From: Maniola hyperantus
Lineage: Eukaryota; Arthropoda; Insecta; Lepidoptera; Nymphalidae
Reading direction: 5' to 3'
DNA: 64,000 bases
Assembly (NCBI RefSeq): GCF_902806685.2
Contig: NC_048562.1
Coordinates: forward strand, 4,424,520-4,488,519
Part shown: piece after piece, positions 1 to 10,310 of the stretch
How the letters are laid out: each line of letters opens with the position of its first letter
How positions within the stretch are numbered: position 1 is the stretch's first letter
The notes under the pieces: model-generated
What the model was told of the DNA's origin: nothing
Databases searched by the model: none
What the model saw: the letters and a program-made list of their open reading frames with translations, nothing else
Made by a program: the position numbers and the translations under genes

Positions 1-97
1 AAATGATCACGACGACAATACCCATAATTCTTATTATGCGTATATGCGTTTTATTATTGAATTTGCAATAAAATGATTGATTGATTTGTTTCCCCAG

Positions 98-682
98 GTT
101 AAAGCCAACGATGAAGCCCAAGCCCTCGCCGACAAAGCAAGAGAGCTACAAGAACAAGCCGCCGAGAACATAGACGAAGGAGTTGCTGAAGCCAATGACA
201 TCACCAAAGAGAAATCCGAAGAAGCCTTCTGGGCTGCTGAAGAAAAGAAAAACCAAGAACTAAACGAAGCGCAAATCGCTGAAGCAAGGTTAGCTGCCGA
301 AGCCGCTAAGGAAATCGCCATGCCTGAATCAGCTGAAGAGAAATCCGAAATCAAAAGTGAAGCCACTGAAGCTAAAACCGAAGAAAAAATGGAATTGAAA
401 GCCGAAGAAGCGGAAAAGCCAGTAGAAGCTGAAATGAAAGAAATGGAGAAGAAGGATGATACCGTTGAAGTTAAAGCCGCGGCTCCTGAAGCGCCTAAAC
501 CTGAAGATCCTTTCACAGCTTACAAATCAATTTTCCCGGTACCTATAGCTGTCGGCCCTGGCTTCAATTTCCAGCCATACGTTGCTCCGATATCGTACCA
601 AGCTGCTTACAGATCTCCGTTCCCTGTAGCCACGTTTCCGCACATCTACCAACCCGCAATAGCTATAAAGCACGTGTGGTAA
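98..682 (+). CDS. P1: last exon of a secreted Lys/Glu-rich structural (cuticle-like) protein
   Basis: The exon starts after a pyrimidine-rich acceptor ending in CCCCAG at 97, in phase 0, and runs 194 codons to TAA at 680-682. Upstream exons lie left of the window. The first two thirds are charged and probably helical: VKANDEAQALADKARELQEQ opens it, followed by repeated Lys-Ser-Glu and Lys-Thr-Glu blocks. The last 60 residues change to Pro, Tyr, Phe and Ala (PISYQAAYRSPFPVATFPH), a composition common in insect cuticle and other extracellular structural proteins. It is clearly paralogous to the last exon of P2 at 2891-3538: same acceptor phase, same order of blocks, shared PIA..PGFN and PYV.PISY. 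No named chitin-binding R&R motif is visible, so cuticular protein is an inference from composition and neighbours. Confidence 0.72.
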   Translation, partial: VKANDEAQALADKARELQEQAAENIDEGVAEANDITKEKSEEAFWAAEEKKNQELNEAQIAEARLAAEAAKEIAMPESAEEKSEIKSEATEAKTEEKMELKAEEAEKPVEAEMKEMEKKDDTVEVKAAAPEAPKPEDPFTAYKSIFPVPIAVGPGFNFQPYVAPISYQAAYRSPFPVATFPHIYQPAIAIKHVW

Positions 683-702
683 TATGATAACATTAAAATA
701 CT

Positions 703-708
703 AATAAA
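703..708 (+). terminator. Poly(A) signal of P1
   Basis: AATAAA lies 21 bp after the P1 stop codon, a normal position for insect genes with short 3' UTRs. Confidence 0.6.
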
Positions 709-788
709 TCGTAATTAAAGTCATGTCTTTTATTCTCATTGGTATCCTTTTGGTCTGAGATTCCTGATAAGGTTAACGTTTACTCATT

Positions 789-1198
789 TTTAGGGTTCCG
801 TACCTCAAAAGGAAAAACTTATAGGATCAATTTGTTGTCTGTCTGTCTGTCAAGAAACCTACAGGGTACTTCCCGTTGAACTAGAATCATGAAATTTGGC
901 AGGTAGGTAGGTCTTATAGCTGTCATTAGGGGAAAAATCTGAAAACCGTGAATTTGAAGTTATATCCCACAACAAAAATTAAATTGTGGTCATGAACTAA
1001 TAATTAGTATTTTCAATTTTGAAGTAAGATAACTATATCAAGTGGGGTATCATATGAAAGGGCTTCACTTGTGCATTCTAAAACAGATTTATATTTATTT
1101 TTATGCGTCATAGTTTTTGAATTATCGTGCAAAATGTCGAAAAAATACGACTGTAATACAGAACCCTCGTTGCGCGAGCCTGACTCGCACTTTTTTTA
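789..1198 (+). repeat. Family R dispersed repeat, copy 1
   Basis: About 410 bp running from TTTTTAGGGTTCCGTACCTC to GACTCGCAC plus a T run. The same sequence recurs at about 4073, 5698, 13469, 20211 (reverse), 25933, 28251, 29294 (reverse), 40061 and 53911 (reverse). Landmarks are a GTCTGTCTGTC microsatellite near the start, then the blocks CAAGAAACCTACAGGGTACT, CATGAAATTTGGCAGGTAGG and GCAAAATGTCGAAAAAATAC. I see no coding capacity and no terminal inverted repeats, so the class of element is undetermined. Confidence 0.8.
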
Positions 1199-1722
1199 AC
1201 CTATTCAAAAGTATATCAATCTTAATACAGGGTGTAAGGAGAACGCTAGCAAAAACGATGACAGATGATGATAGTACTGATGATTACTGGTAAGATACCA
1301 CAAAAAAAACGCGAAAAAACACCGTATTTAGTAATAGTTCGCAATGTATTGCAAATAATACATCTGACTGGCACTAGAGGTCATCGTACTTTGCGTAGAT
1401 AAGTGCCTGGGGGTCAATGCCACGTCGTAGGCGGGGATGATTTATGCCAAAACATGGCAGGCTCGAGCCGTGCCATGTCACTGTTGTAACAAAAAATTAA
1501 AGTGTTATTTCTTGTACGACGATGGTACGAAACCTTTCGTGTGCAAGTCCGACTCGCACTTGACCGCTTTCATTTTTATTACGTGTTATGCACGCTCCTA
1601 TAGCGTCCAAAACCTCACATTTCCTGCATCCCTCCCGCCTTTAGGCCGTTGACGCTTAACTTTTTTTATTGCATTCAAGTAAACAAGTCATCCAGTACTC
1701 AGCCTGATCCATTTACTCACAA
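1199..1722. other. Non-coding spacer upstream of P2
   Basis: No gene is visible. A short piece resembling the 3' end of family R (GTCCGACTCGCACTTGACCG) lies near 1548. The rest is unassigned AT-rich DNA leading into the P2 promoter. Confidence 0.5.
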
Positions 1723-1755
1723 TATAAAGACGGTACGTACTTTGCATACATCAGT
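1723..1755 (+). promoter_or_regulatory. P2 core promoter: TATA box and TCAGT initiator
   Basis: TATAAA at 1723-1728 is followed by the arthropod initiator TCAGT at 1751-1755. A start at about 1753 puts the TATA box at -30. The 5' UTR would be about 22 nt before the ATG at 1775. Confidence 0.7.
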
Positions 1756-1774
1756 ACACATCGGTTAAGACAAG

Positions 1775-3538
1775 ATGAGGGAACTGGTCAGTATAGCTTT
1801 TTAATTCTTCTTCTTCTTTGCAATCACACGCAATATTTTAGGTTTTCCTGGGCGCGGAGCATCAGATAGACTTGATTTTTTGCATCAATATGAGTTAATG
1901 AGTATTTAAATCACTACCCATATTATAAATGCAAAAGTCTGTTTATTTGTTGATTTGTCCTTCAATCACGTCGCAACGGAGCAACGGATTGAAGTGATTT
2001 TTTGCACCTGGAGAGTGACAAAGGCTATTTTTTATTCCGGAAAATCAAATTTTACATATAATTTTTTTACAAATGGTACAAATTTAAACAATAGGGTCAC
2101 GACTGGCAGCTGAAGTCACGAGGTTTGACAGCTCTAAAGCTGACAAACAGTATCTGTCCTTTTCTAAATGCATCAGTGAGAAGAGGATGCGAATACTCTA
2201 AAATTTAGGTGTGCAAAGAATTAGTACCATTGTTTTGTTTACCCACAGTTCCTGACCGCCCTTCTCGCCTGCGTCTCCGCAGCGCCCTCTATATTGGCGC
2301 CGTACCCGTATGCCCTACCCATCGCTGTAAATGGGGTAGCACCTTTAGTGGCTGCGCCGACCATTTCGCCTGGCGACATTGCAGCTGTTGCTATTGATGC
2401 TCAGGTAACTTGTGTACCACATTTGGCTCACCTCATGGCTCATTCACCTTTCCCGTGAAACATATATACTTCAAGGGAATCAAAATAGGTGGTATAGAAT
2501 CCACGACTTTAAATCAAAAACCTTTAAGTCCATTTTATGTTTAGGGCTTAAACAAACAAAATGTGACGGCAATTGCACGTCAGGAAGTCACAGCGCGTAT
2601 AGGAGTCTACAATAATTGTTATGTACAAGGTAATGTATAAAAACATGTCACACTGACACGCGCTAGGACTATACGTCTTCATGAGGTCGTTGTATTGCAA
2701 CATGCAAACAAAATGTCAAGTCGATACCACTGTGCACTGGTTCGGAAAGAAGATTCCATTAAGAAGAACCGGCAAGATACATACAAATTCAAAGAGCTAC
2801 AACGCAACCCATCAGATCTCATTTAACGGCATAAGGCGTCAACAATACTTAACTAATAACTAAACTAACTATAGGTTTTTAATTCCACAGGTTAAATTGG
2901 CTGACCAAGCCCGTTACATCAGTGATGAAGCTAAAGATAAAGCAGAACAGGCCGTTGAAAAACAAAACCAGGATGTCCGCAACGCGAATGACTTAGCCAA
3001 AGAAAAAGAAGAAGAAGCCATATGGGCTGCAGAAGAGAAGAAATGGCAAGTAATCAACGAAGTACAAATCGCTGAGGCTAGAATTGCTGGATCAATTGCT
3101 AGCAAAGTTGATCCTGAAGCTATAAGTACAGGAGCAAAAAGCGAAGAAAAGGCTGAAATTAAAAGTGAAGCTACTGAAGTTAAAACTGAAGAGAAAGCCG
3201 AAATAACGAGTGAAGTAATGGAGGTTAAAAGTGAAGAAAAGTTGGAGGTGAAACCTGCTGAAGCCGAAAAGCCTGTTGAAGTTGCAATGCCTGCTGAGGC
3301 TATGAAGGAAAATGCTATTGAAGTTAAAGCCGTAACACCAGAAACGGCTAAACTTGAAGAGGCTTTCACAGCTCTCAATTCAGCTTTAGCACCTATAGCT
3401 CTCGCTCCAGGCTTTAACTATAAGCCTTATGTAACACCGATATCCTACAGTCAATATCCCGCCTATAGTTTGTATCCTTTCCAACATTTCCTGGCGATAC
3501 CTTACCAACCGACTTTAGCTGTTAAAAAGGTACTGTAA
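1775..3538 (+). CDS. P2: secreted Lys/Glu-rich structural (cuticle-like) protein, three exons
   Basis: Proposed exons are 1775-1786, 2249-2404 and 2891-3538, all joined in phase 0, giving 271 residues. Exon 1 codes only MREL and ends at a GTCAGT donor. Exon 2 supplies the rest of a signal peptide (FLTALLACVSA, cleavage probably near residue 15), then a Pro/Ala/Tyr segment (APSILAPYPYALPIAV) ending AVAIDAQ before GTAACT. Exon 3 follows CACAG, is Lys/Glu-rich with repeated blocks like SEATEVKTEEK, and ends in a Tyr/Pro/Phe tail. The protein is probably exported to an extracellular matrix such as cuticle. That role rests on composition, signal peptide and the neighbouring paralogue P1, because no named domain is seen. 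The four-codon first exon is shared with Q1 and Q2. A weak extra exon candidate at 2545-2629 was rejected because its phase does not fit. Confidence 0.72.
1912..2047 (-). mobile_element. Helitron-type (H2) fragment in P2 intron 1
   Basis: Contains CATATTATAAATGC and CAATCACGTCGCAACGG, blocks shared with the H2 Helitron copies at 10030, 14802 and 29765. The CTAG end is missing. Confidence 0.6.
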
Positions 3539-3548
3539 GATAAAGTTT

Positions 3549-3554
3549 AATAAA
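3549..3554 (+). terminator. Poly(A) signal of P2
   Basis: AATAAA begins 10 bp after the P2 stop codon. Confidence 0.6.
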
Positions 3555-3605
3555 GTAATCTTAGAATTTTTAAATTGTTTCGTGTTTCTTATTTTTTCAT
3601 TGGAT

Positions 3606-3930
3606 TTGGCGGCTGTGATAGCCTAGTGGTTAGGACGTCCGCCTTCTAATCGGAGGTCGGGGGTTCGATCCCAGGCACGCACCTCTATCTTTTCGGAGTT
3701 ATGTGCGTTTTAAGTAATTAAATATCACATGCTTCAACGGTGAAGGAAAACATCGTGAGGAAACCTGCATGCCTGAGAGTTCTCCATAATGTTCTCAAAA
3801 GTGTGTGAAGTCTACCAATACGCACATGGCCAGCGCGTGGTAGATTATGGCCAAAACCCTTCTCACTCTGAGAGGAGACCCGTGCTCTGTAGTGAGCCGG
3901 CGATGGGTTGATCATGATGATTTGGGAGCT
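3606..3930 (+). mobile_element. SINE-1, tRNA-Arg-derived, near full length
   Basis: The head is tRNA-like: box A is TAGCCTAGTGGTTAGGACG, the anticodon loop CTTCTAA (anticodon TCT, arginine) sits in an imperfect stem, and box B is GGGTTCGATCC. A roughly 250-bp body follows (GAAGGAAAACATCGTGAGGA, then GAGGAGACCCGTGCTCTG), ending in GATCATGATGAT. Other copies or pieces lie at about 7239, 13130, 16650, 16785, 20893, 23552 and 30453. The body is not tRNA, so this is not a functional tRNA gene. Confidence 0.8.
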
Positions 3931-4041
3931 GTGATATCAGCTATATCAGCTATCAGCACCTATTGGTTTGTACTACCAGACTTATATAAGCACCGCTACC
4001 CTACAGTCAATATACCATTTATCGTTTCCAACATTTACTAG
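3925..4041 (+). pseudogene. Relic of a P-type last exon
   Basis: The DNA shares AGCACCTAT, TATAAGC, CACCG and CCTACAGTCAATAT followed by TTTCCAACATTTAC, in the same order as the Tyr/Pro tail of P2 exon 3 (about 3385-3490). It is shorter and lacks the Lys/Glu part, and SINE-1 sits directly on its left. I read it as the remnant of a third P paralogue. Similarity was judged by eye. Confidence 0.42.
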
Positions 4042-4072
4042 ATATCCCTCATCATTGAAATTGTTTTTGAGT

Positions 4073-4507
4073 TTTTTAGGGTTCCGTACCCCAACAGGAA
4101 AAAGGAACCCTTACAGGATCACTTCGTCGTCTGTCTGTCTGTCAAGAAACCTATAGGGTACTTCCCGTTGATCTAGAATTGTGCAATTTGGCAGGTAGGT
4201 AGGTTTTATAGCACACGTAAAGGGAAAAATCCGAAAAACGTGAATTTGTTGAACGGTTACATCACAAAAAAAATTACTTAAAATGTGTTCATGAACAAAT
4301 AATTAGTATTTTCAGCTTTCAAAGTAAGATTCCTAAACCATGTGGGCTATCATATTATGAAAGGGCTTTACTTGTACATTCTAAAACAGATTTTATTTAT
4401 TCTTAGGCATTATAGTTTTTGATTTATCGTGCAAAATGTCGATAAAATACGACTGTAGCACGGAACCCTCGTTGCGCGAGCCTGACTCGCACTTGACCGG
4501 TTTTTAT
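4073..4507 (+). repeat. Family R dispersed repeat, copy 2
   Basis: Runs from TTTTTTAGGGTTCCGTACCC to CTCGCACTTGACCGG with all family landmarks in order. It is a fairly diverged copy. Confidence 0.75.
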
Positions 4508-4780
4508 TTTCATCCTTGGGTTATTTGAATAAAAATCTATTCTATTGTTTTTATCGAATAAAAAAGCTTATTGAATTTTTCATAAAAAAAATATCAAATA
4601 TCTGGCTGTCCAGCGCGGAAATGCAGCCAGTATTCTTGGCACCATTCCACGCGGGCATGATTTAGGTATATAGTAATTAGATAAGGCTTGCTTTAAGTTT
4701 TATTGTAGTATTTTCATTAAAAATCAACCTAAATAAAGTTTTATCTTAAACTGCATCATCTTTATAACTTCACCTATATA
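4508..4780. other. Non-coding AT-rich spacer
   Basis: No open frame or recognised repeat was seen. Confidence 0.4.
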
Positions 4781-4957
4781 GTTTGTTGTGGGCTCTTCTC
4801 AGACTTGGGCGAGTTTGGAACCCTCGTAGCTTTAGTTTTAAGTTTGCGAAATAATTATCACCACTGTGTCTTAAAAATCCAACAACTGACAATCGAAAAG
4901 AGTAATTTATTACCTATTTTGAATTTTTGAATAAATCATTTGACTTTGACTTTGACT
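4781..4957 (+). mobile_element. LINE 3' end with TTGACTT tail
   Basis: GTTTGTTGTGGGCTCTTCTC begins a block that recurs at about 40527. It ends in a tandem GACTTTGACTTTGAC tail, typical of target-primed retrotransposon ends. Only the 3' UTR is present. Confidence 0.6.
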
Positions 4958-5149
4958 ACCGAGTTAATAGATACTAGATATAATTAATTATAGCTACAAG
5001 TATTTTTGGTATGCACAGGGCGCGTTTCAAACGTGCGCGCGGCACGTGCCATAGGTATTTGTAATTGCACATTGATCTTAATTACACCTGCCTAACTCGT
5101 GGCACATAATACTAAAAGGGTTTCTATCAATGAAAGGTATTATCTTGTC

Positions 5150-5460
5150 TGAGACTATTTATCACCGTAAGCAAAATTCACCCTCACCACCTGGGTGTCT
5201 GGTGCACTTCGACCGTCCGTTGTGCCAGACCAAGACACACGGGAGTGTGTCCGCCAAGTTCTTATAAGATTCTAATAAGAACCGCGGCTAGGCACTAGAT
5301 TACAACATGGGGTAATTCAAGGGGCGGACCAACAAATTCCTAAAAGGCCCGCAACGCATCGGCAGTTCCTCTGGTGCTGCAAATGTTCATGGGCGGCGGT
5401 AATCACTTAACATTAGGTGACCCACCTCTACCACCACTCTCTATTTAAAAAAAGGCACGA
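5150..5460 (+). mobile_element. LINE 3' UTR fragment (CGGCGGTAATCACTTAACAT family)
   Basis: The segment ATGTTCATGGGCGGCGGTAA, then CACTTAACATTAGGTGACCC and an A-rich end, recurs at about 58225 (forward) and 41405 (reverse). No reverse transcriptase remains. Confidence 0.5.
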
Positions 5461-5697
5461 AATCCGGTCGTGTTGGATTGCTGTGCGATTGGACTATTAG
5501 AGTGAAGGAATAGACAGCACCTGTGTTTGCGCACATATACTTGTGCGCAATTGGTTAGTGCTAAACATGGCCGAGAAAGAGGCTAGCCACTGAAACCCAA
5601 CTGGGCTTCGGAAAGCCTTTGAGAGCCGAAATTCGTTTAGGAGAACACAAATTAGGTATTTGATGAAGTGATAATGCAAAACACCTACTTAGATATG

Positions 5698-6150
5698 TTT
5701 TTTAGGGTTCCGTACCTCAAAAGGAAAAACGGAACCCTTATAGGATCACTTTGTTGTCTGTCTGTCAAGAAACCTCACAGGTGTTCTAGGTCAACGGGAA
5801 GTACAGGGTACTTCCCGTTGACCTAGAATCATGAAATTTGGCATGCAGGTAGATCTTATAGCTGACATTTGGGGAAAAATCTGAAAACCGTGAATTTAGG
5901 ATTAGATCACACAAAAATAAATAAATTGTGGTCATGAACTAATAATTAGTATTTTCAACTTTCGAAGTGAGTGACTATATCAAGTGGGGTATCATATGAA
6001 AGGTCTTCACCTGTACATTCTAAAACAGATTTTTATTTATTTTTATGCATCATAGTTTTTGAATTATCGTGCAAAATGTCGAAAAATACGACTGTAGTAC
6101 GGAACCCTCATTGCGCGAGCCTGACTCGCACTTGGCCGGTTTTTTTTTTT
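5698..6150 (+). repeat. Family R copy 3, with an internal perfect palindrome
   Basis: A full-length copy from TTTTTTAGGGTTCCGTACCT to CTTGGCCGG plus T11. Unlike the others it carries an inverted duplication: arms 5784-5804 and 5808-5828 are perfect 21-bp complements with a 3-bp loop, formed by the family block TAGGTCAACGGGAAGTA and its reverse complement. Confidence 0.8.
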
Positions 6151-6535
6151 TCAAGTTATAATTCAATTTATTAATAATTGCGTCTGCATACCACAGCAAT
6201 AATAACACAGGTAGCGAACAAATTGAATTTGTAATAGGCCTAATTGCCTGTACGCGTCCATAAAATTGTGGAGGCCATTTGTCTATCCGTGTCATACAAG
6301 ACTTATTTTACCTTAAGCCTTTAATAAATAGCTCCATATGTACACAACGAAAAAAAGCAAAATACGGCGATATGTCACAGTTCACGACAGTTACAGCGGT
6401 CACGCACTCATCAGATCCGAATCCGTGAAAATACGGATGTAAAAATATGTACGAGTTACGACGCATGTCATAAGTTGCCATAAAAAAATTGGTACACAGC
6501 CCTACTATAAAATACAATAGCCCTTATATAAAAAA
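6151..6535. other. Non-coding spacer
   Basis: Nothing recognisable. Open frames here are short and antisense to each other. Confidence 0.4.
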
Positions 6536-6728
6536 TATATAAAAATGAATCGCTAAATGTGTTGCTCATCGCAAATCTCGAGCTCGAAAAGCTGAACCGA
6601 TTTCGCTAATACTTTTTTATAATATTCCTTGAAGTACGAGGATGGTTCTTACAGAGAGAAAAATTTAGTTCAACCTCCCCCTCAATTTTCTAAACTCCAC
6701 CCGAGCGGTGCCGGGGCGTGTCAGCTAG
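6536..6728 (+). mobile_element. Helitron-type H3 fragment
   Basis: Ends CGGTGCCGGGGCGTGTCAG then CTAG at 6725-6728, followed by T. The same end (AGCCGGGGCGGGTCAGCTAG) closes the copy at 53364. Confidence 0.6.
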
Positions 6729-7025
6729 TAGAAAATATATTTGAAAAGGGTGAAAATCACAGAGTTCTCTGCGGGATTTATAAATCCCTAAATCCACACA
6801 GATGAAGTAGCAGGCTTCATCAAATGAGAAATATGAATAAATGCATACAAAATCTTTTCATTGACGGATTCTTAACATGTCCAATTACAAAACTACATGC
6901 CCCGGTCACCTGGTTTTGCGCGGGACGTGAATAGAGATTGTAATTAGGTACATGAATCTGAATCAGAAAACGAAAGTCAATAGTTTGGCAAATTTCCTAG
7001 TACAGTTGACGTGAAATATAGAACA

Positions 7026-7238
7026 CTAGCTTATGCCCGCGACTCCGCGTGGACTACACAAATTTTAAGCCCCTGTTTTACCCCTTTAGGGATTGAATTT
7101 TCAAAAATCCTTACTTAGCGGATGCCTACGTCATAATAGCTATATGCATTCCAAACAGCCCGATCCGTGCAGTAGTTTGAGTTGTGCGTTGATAGATCAG
7201 TCACTCAGTCAGTCAGCTTTTCCTTTTATAAATATAGA
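7026..7238 (-). mobile_element. Helitron-type H1 element
   Basis: On the minus strand it starts TCTATATTTATAAAAGG at 7238 and ends in CTAG at 7026-7029, preceded by the GC-rich block CGCGGAGTCGCGGGCATAAG. TC start, CTAG end and a short subterminal hairpin are Helitron hallmarks. No Rep/helicase is encoded. Confidence 0.65.
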
Positions 7239-7490
7239 TGATATCATCATTTCAATTCATCACCGGCCCATTATTGAGCACGAGTCTCCTCTCACAATTA
7301 GAAAGGTTTAGGGCGATAGACCACCACGCTTACAAGTGCATATTGGCAGACTTCATAGACCTTTGAGAAATCTCAGGCATTTAGGATTTCCTCACGATGT
7401 TTTCCTTTATCATTAAAGCAAGTGATATTGCATAAAACACACGGCATATAACTCCGAAAAGTTAAAGGTGCATGCCTGACACCAAAGTCA
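7239..7490 (-). mobile_element. SINE-1 copy, head missing
   Basis: Reverse complement of the SINE-1 body, including CCTCACGATGTTTTCC and CATATAACTCCGAAAAGTTA. It directly abuts the Helitron on its left. Confidence 0.65.
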
Positions 7491-8292
7491 AAGTGATTTA
7501 TTTAAAATAGGTCAAAATAAAACACTTTTTGACTGTTGTATGAATTTCTATGTTGCAAATTTTAATAGTGCAGAAATGAATGATTACTTAACATAAATAT
7601 ATAGCAATATGATTGTGTTACAGACACAACCATATTGCTATATGATATGATAATAATAATTAATTATATTTTTTATTACAGGAATGAATAATTACCTAAA
7701 GTAATTAATGAACAAAACCACTTTTATTTTTGGTGTCGCGTATTCAAAAAAAACACTTTATATATCCTACGTCTATCACACGAGGGCATCGTGTTTAATG
7801 ATAGTAAATATATTAATTGCGGGCGAGTACGGAATGTACTGCACTGTTTCCATAATACGTCCAGGCTTCGACGTCAAATGTTAGTACATTTGATACAGGT
7901 AGCCTTATCGTAGCCCTATTTTTCTATGACTTCACGTCACCAAAGCCTAATATTTGCTACAACGTCGATTCAGGATCAAACCGAGAGTTCCTTCACTCTA
8001 GTTCACTCTGACGTCGTCATCGTCAACCGACAGGCTCCACCAGAGATGTGCTATGCTACCATAGATAACAGAAGTATCTATGTATACTACGATGCTATGG
8101 ATAATTGCCGCGATAAGACAATGGAAACAAAAGAACGCACCGGGCGTACTTAAAGGTCGTCGAAAATTGCTGATGAAATAATCGGAGACCGTTGCGAGGG
8201 TGGTAGGCGCGGTGCCTTACACTGTTGCCTGTTCACCAGTCACCACTAAAACACAGTTATTTGTTGTATTACAAAACCACACCCTAACAGCG
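7491..8292. other. Non-coding spacer
   Basis: A short LINE-like AAAGTCAAAGTG tract lies at its left end. The 75-codon frame at 7926-8153 has no homologue-like features and is not called as a gene. Confidence 0.4.
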
Positions 8293-8451
8293 CGCTCCCA
8301 CTTGTCGGCTGTCGGACCCGGATTTTAATACCGGTTCCAGTGGCAGAACATTTTCATACAAGTGTGAATAGCTTCATAAAAAAATATTCTGGTACTGGAA
8401 CATCCGATTAAAATCCGGGCCCGACAGACGACAAGTGGGAATGGGTCGCAA
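8293..8451. mobile_element. MITE with long inverted ends
   Basis: The left end GCTCCCACTTGTCGGCTGTC continues to GGATTTTAAT. It pairs with ATTAAAATCCGGGCCCGACA, which continues to ACAAGTGGGAATG on the right. Arms are about 40 bp with a few mismatches and the body is non-coding. Confidence 0.6.
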
Positions 8452-8831
8452 GTATTATTTACTAACTGATCCGCCCCGACTTCGCTCAAATGGAAATTCT
8501 GAGAATTATGACTTACTAATTATGAATATTATACGATAGACTTTGGAGTTCTAAGGAACTAGAATGGCTGTTTCACACCGGAAAGTGCTGTTATTCTACC
8601 ACAATCAAGCAACCGGAAAGCAAAGACTTCAAGCGGACTAAATAGTGCTAGAATATTAGTTAGATAAATCATATTGTAATGAGCAAATACGTAGACGGCG
8701 CCTATCGACCTAGCGACAAAGCGAGTAATAGCAATGGCATGCCGTACGACGTGACACCACCCACGAGTGGGTACCAACCAGTGTGCTTTATGAGATTTTA
8801 CATCTCGCCTACATTGATATAGAGAAAGAGA
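8452..8831. other. Non-coding spacer
   Basis: No gene or repeat recognised. Confidence 0.35.
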
Positions 8832-9298
8832 CCGTGAGGGCCAGACCTTCGTTATTTTATAAAAGCTGAAATTTCTATGCGTATTGTCCCCAACACAGGG
8901 AGGAACGATCAGTGACTATGAAGTTTTGATCATCGTGGCTTTGGCAGATAACATGCAGATAGATAGATAGATAGAAATACTTTATTGCACACATAACATG
9001 AGATAAACAAGAAAAAAACAAAGAAACTTAAAACTTAAAAAAATAGTTTGCAAAGGAGGCCTTATTGCTCATAGTAATCTCCACCAATGTAACGTAAACA
9101 AAGGTGTATAAAATCTTTCGTCAAACTATTAAGTGTAATTTTTTAAAATTTTCTTGTTACCTGTTGTCTGCCAAAGCCACGAAACTCCAAACTTCATAGT
9201 CGCTGATCGTTCCTCTCTGTGTTGAGCACAATGCGCAGAGAAACTTTCAGCTTTTATAAAATAACGAAGATCTGGCCCTCGCGGGCTCTTAGCCTCAC
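8832..9298. repeat. Large inverted repeat with a LINE tail in the loop
   Basis: The left arm (about 8832-8957, GGGCCAGACCTTCGTTATTT onward) is the reverse complement of the right arm (about 9159-9298). The loop holds (GATA)n followed by GAAATACTTTATTGCACACA, the minus-strand 3' end of a LINE. It looks like a fold-back element. Confidence 0.6.
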
Positions 9299-9418
9299 GT
9301 GCCTACACAAAGGTTCAATGAGATTCGATTATTTACCAATCGAAGCGCGAAATTGATCAAAATGTTTCTATTATTAGACATGTCAATATTATTTCTGCAA
9401 TACATAGTACTAAAGCTA

Positions 9419-9590
9419 CGCTTGGAGTCTCTCTACGTGATCAAATCAGAATAATAAGGAGAACAAGGAGATCCGTAAGAGAACCAGAGTAAGTGACGTA
9501 AGCTCAGCGGGTTGCGAGTTAAAGTGGCGATGTGCAGGGTACGTAGGTCGGAAAACCGATAGACATTAGGGTTCCAAGTTGCAAAACCAT
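9419..9590 (+). pseudogene. RTE-type LINE fragment
   Basis: Decayed piece of the C-terminal reverse transcriptase region. AAAGTGGCGATGTGCAGGGT corresponds to the LKWQWAGH region seen intact at 42513-42893. Frameshifted. Confidence 0.55.
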
Positions 9591-9930
9591 TTTTATTTTA
9601 TTTTATTCAGATACAAGTTAGCCCCTGACTGCAATCTCACCTGGTGCAGTGATGATGCAGTCTAAGATGATAACGGGCTAACCTGGAAGGGGTATGGCAG
9701 TTTTTATTAAACCCATACCCCTTTGGTTTCTACACGGCATCGTACCGGAACGCTAAATCGCTTGGCGGCACGGCTTTGCCGGTAGGGTGGTAACTAGCCA
9801 CGGCTGAAGCCTCCCACCAGACCAGACCAGAAATTTAGAAATTATAAAATTCCAAACCCCTGCCAGGAATCGAACCCGGGACCTCCCACTATTAAGACCA
9901 CAGCGCTCACCACTGCGCCAGGGAGGTCGT
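9590..9930 (-). mobile_element. SINE-3, tRNA-derived
   Basis: On the minus strand it begins CCTGGCGCAGTGGTGAGCGC (box A), then box B GGTTCGATTCC, followed by a body with CTGGTCTGGTGGGAGGCTTC and an AATAAAATAAAATAAAAA tail. Length is about 340 bp. Related fragments lie near 29025 and 44176. Confidence 0.7.
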
Positions 9931-10029
9931 CACTTCACAGATAAGAGACGCACTTTCCTTTAAACTTTCGGTGTTAAGAGTTTCCATTTATCTACCACGG
10001 ACGGCGAATTTACATATTATTATTTTTTA

Positions 10030-10310
10030 CTAGCCCGCGACTTCATCCACGTGGATTTAGGTTTTTGGGAAATCCCGAGGGAACTCCTTCAATTTGTCCT
10101 TCAATCACGTTGCAACGGAGCAACGGATCGACGTGATTTTTGCATGGGTTTTTTCAAAGACCTGGAGAGTGACATAGGCTACTTTTTATCCCGGAAAATC
10201 CTACATATTAAAACCCTAAATCTAAACGAAGTTGCGAGCTTCAGCCAATACGGAATAAGCCGACGAACCAGCAAACAAACACACTTTCGCATTTATAATA
10301 TGGCTAGTGA
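10030..10310 (-). mobile_element. Helitron-type H2 element
   Basis: CTAG at 10030-10033 closes the minus-strand element, preceded by CACGTGGATGAAGTCGCGGG. The start TCACTAGCCATATTATAAAT is at 10310. The 145-codon open frame across it reads Helitron DNA, not a gene. Confidence 0.65.

Noticed and set aside
34..516. 160-codon Ser-rich frame antisense to P1
   Set aside because: A mirror of the Lys/Glu/Ala-rich coding strand; the same happens opposite P2 (2914-3378).
2545..2629. Possible extra exon of P2
   Set aside because: Open with AG and GT ends, but its 85 nt would put exon 3 out of frame with an immediate stop.
3611..3683. tRNA-Arg gene
   Set aside because: The head is the promoter part of SINE-1: imperfect stems and a SINE body shared with several other copies.
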